Assembly (NCBI GenBank): GCA_021848375.1
Contig: JAJZUR010000007.1
Coordinates: forward strand, 13,468 to 21,662
Origin: Pseudomonadota bacterium
Lineage (GTDB): Bacteria; Pseudomonadota; Gammaproteobacteria; UBA6186; Azoamicaceae
DNA: 8,195 bases
Reading direction: 5' to 3'
The position numbers and the translations under genes were made by a program. Shown here in pieces: positions 6,891 through 8,195 of the stretch. Position 1 is the first letter of the stretch; each line of letters opens with the position of its first letter. Under the pieces are notes generated by a model. That model was not told the origin of the DNA and searched no databases. It worked only from the letters and a program-made list of their open reading frames with translations.

Positions 6891-8195
6891 GTTATCACTC
6901 CCGACCCACCGACATTGGCAGCTGGTACTGATTAAGATCCCCTCTTTTAGGGATAAAGTTGTACTGATCCATCTGTCTCCCGCTCTACTCACAGATTCCG
7001 GAATAACACTAACGACAAATTCTTTAGGCATCACAGCAGTTAACGGTAATGTGGTTGATCCGCCATTAACATAACGTTTTATCCTCGTTTCCTCTAAATA
7101 ACAAAGGTTTCCTTTGCGCTTTATGCCATATATTTCTATCAAAGAATTGCCTTCTGCTACCCCATTCTGTTGTTGGTACTGGTAATGGATATTTAATTCT
7201 GGCTCTAAACTGTCTTGACGTAAAGTGACCCTTACCTTTGGTTCTTTTCCCGAACCAGAAGATAATAAGTAGGGGGGAAAATCACGACTAATATCGACGA
7301 TTGCCCATTGATCACGATTGCTGCTATCTTTTTTAATTAATCGATGACCCATTCTATTTTCTTCCAAACCCAATGCTTGATTGACGATATGATAACTAGA
7401 ACATTGCTTCATCTTTATCTCTGGATGTAAATAATGGTTTAATGCATCTTGCAAAGTTGGGGATACAAAACAAATAAATAAGTCAGGATGCAAGTAAATG
7501 GAATTGGATTTTCGATCCGCAAACCAAAGATACCTTAGGTCATTCGGATAAGAATAGCCATTGGCATTAAAGAGAAGCTTTCCTGAGGCAATACTGGGAT
7601 CATTATAAGCCCAACCCTTCAACTGATAGGCAAATGGGAAGGGATAATTGTTAGCAACAGCATTTTTACCCTGAAGATCAGGAGACTCTAAATATTTGAC
7701 AAAATTAAACGCGGTAGGAGGCAAGATATGAATATATTGTTTCTGTACAAAAAACCATTGTGGAAAAATTAAAATAACCAACACGATGGATATCACAGAA
7801 GAAATCAACCGAATCGGTGGATTGAATATGCTCCAAGCTTTTTTTCTTTCAATTGGCCAATAAATATAAACAATTTCAATTAATTTTCTGGTTAAAGATA
7901 ATAATGTATAAAAACTAATTGCAATCAGGGTGCCATTTATAAATACATGAAAAACAACATAGCGACTTAAGTAACCCGAAAATACGTAGCCGGGGGACAA
8001 CAAATAGACAATGGTATAGGCTATGAACCCGCAAAGTAAATAAATGAATACGGGAGGTAAACCGAGTAATTGTGAGTTCCCAAATAACAAGTTTTTAATT
8101 TTAAAATCGGATAAAATCGCGATGAAAATCAGGGATAATAACCCAATAATAATCAAACCCCAAACATAATCCCCATATAAAGAAGATAAAGCCAA
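6879..8195 (-). CDS. Multi-pass membrane protein of unknown function, 5' end outside window
   Basis: The 438 visible residues are the C-terminal part of a longer protein. The frame is open to the window edge, and the TTG there is not a credible start. The first 170 or so residues contain about four or five hydrophobic segments, including WGLIIIGLLSLIFIAILS, FIYLLCGFIAYTIVYLL, VFINGTLIAISFYTLLSL and VISIVLVILIFPQWFFV. The remaining 270 or so residues are soluble and probably extracytoplasmic, with several Cys, a Tyr- and Pro-rich part and a late beta-rich stretch. The arrangement, a membrane bundle followed by a periplasmic tail, resembles polytopic GT-C-type sugar transferases of the envelope, but no catalytic motif is visible here because that would lie N-terminal. 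Family membership is therefore not assigned. The gene ends 12 bases inside the convergent PARG gene. Confidence 0.75.
   Translation of the reverse strand: MALSSLYGDYVWGLIIIGLLSLIFIAILSDFKIKNLLFGNSQLLGLPPVFIYLLCGFIAYTIVYLLSPGYVFSGYLSRYVVFHVFINGTLIAISFYTLLSLTRKLIEIVYIYWPIERKKAWSIFNPPIRLISSVISIVLVILIFPQWFFVQKQYIHILPPTAFNFVKYLESPDLQGKNAVANNYPFPFAYQLKGWAYNDPSIASGKLLFNANGYSYPNDLRYLWFADRKSNSIYLHPDLFICFVSPTLQDALNHYLHPEIKMKQCSSYHIVNQALGLEENRMGHRLIKKDSSNRDQWAIVDISRDFPPYLLSSGSGKEPKVRVTLRQDSLEPELNIHYQYQQQNGVAEGNSLIEIYGIKRKGNLCYLEETRIKRYVNGGSTTLPLTAVMPKEFVVSVIPESVSRAGDRWISTTLSLKEGILISTSCQCRWVGSDNLRF

Noticed and set aside
8186..8195. TTG at the right edge as start of the membrane protein
   Set aside because: The frame is open to the edge and the protein begins directly before a membrane segment, so the gene most likely continues beyond the window.

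Overview
The window looks like accessory chromosome from a gammaproteobacterium of moderate to low G+C. The serine tRNA closely resembles the enterobacterial tRNA-Ser(GGA), CCA end included. An ankyrin-repeat protein of effector type suggests a host-associated lineage such as the Legionellales. That placement is inference, because no marker gene is present.

Positions 1-4337 hold four genes on the minus strand, transcribed from right to left. In order they are a HAD-IIIA (GmhB-type) sugar phosphatase, an FAD oxidoreductase of the L-2-hydroxyglutarate oxidase family, a GT4 glycosyltransferase and a glutamine-dependent asparagine synthase-type amidotransferase. The last gene runs off the left edge. 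Gaps of 32 and 52 bases and a 13-base overlap point to one operon, most likely the end of a cell-surface polysaccharide (O-antigen or capsule) cluster. It would supply a sugar precursor, a redox step, a sugar transfer and possibly amidation of a sugar carboxylate.

Positions 4494-5132 on the plus strand hold an intact tRNA-Ser(GGA) gene followed directly by a decayed manC fragment (mannose-1-phosphate guanylyltransferase / mannose-6-phosphate isomerase, type II). The cupin end of manC is recognisable in three successive reading frames. The missing reading positions match single-base deletions.

Positions 5211-6890 (+) encode the most interesting gene: a 559-residue protein with N-terminal ankyrin repeats, a helical linker and a C-terminal microbial-type poly(ADP-ribose) glycohydrolase (PARG) domain with an intact GGG-x7-QEE signature. 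It stands alone, is AT-rich in its linker, and is a good candidate for an effector that removes ADP-ribose polymers in a eukaryotic host.

Positions 6879-8195 (-) hold the C-terminal part of a large multi-pass membrane protein with an extracytoplasmic tail. It converges on the PARG gene, and the two stop codons overlap within a small hairpin. No CRISPR array, insertion sequence or rRNA gene was seen, and no intergenic stretch exceeds 300 bases.
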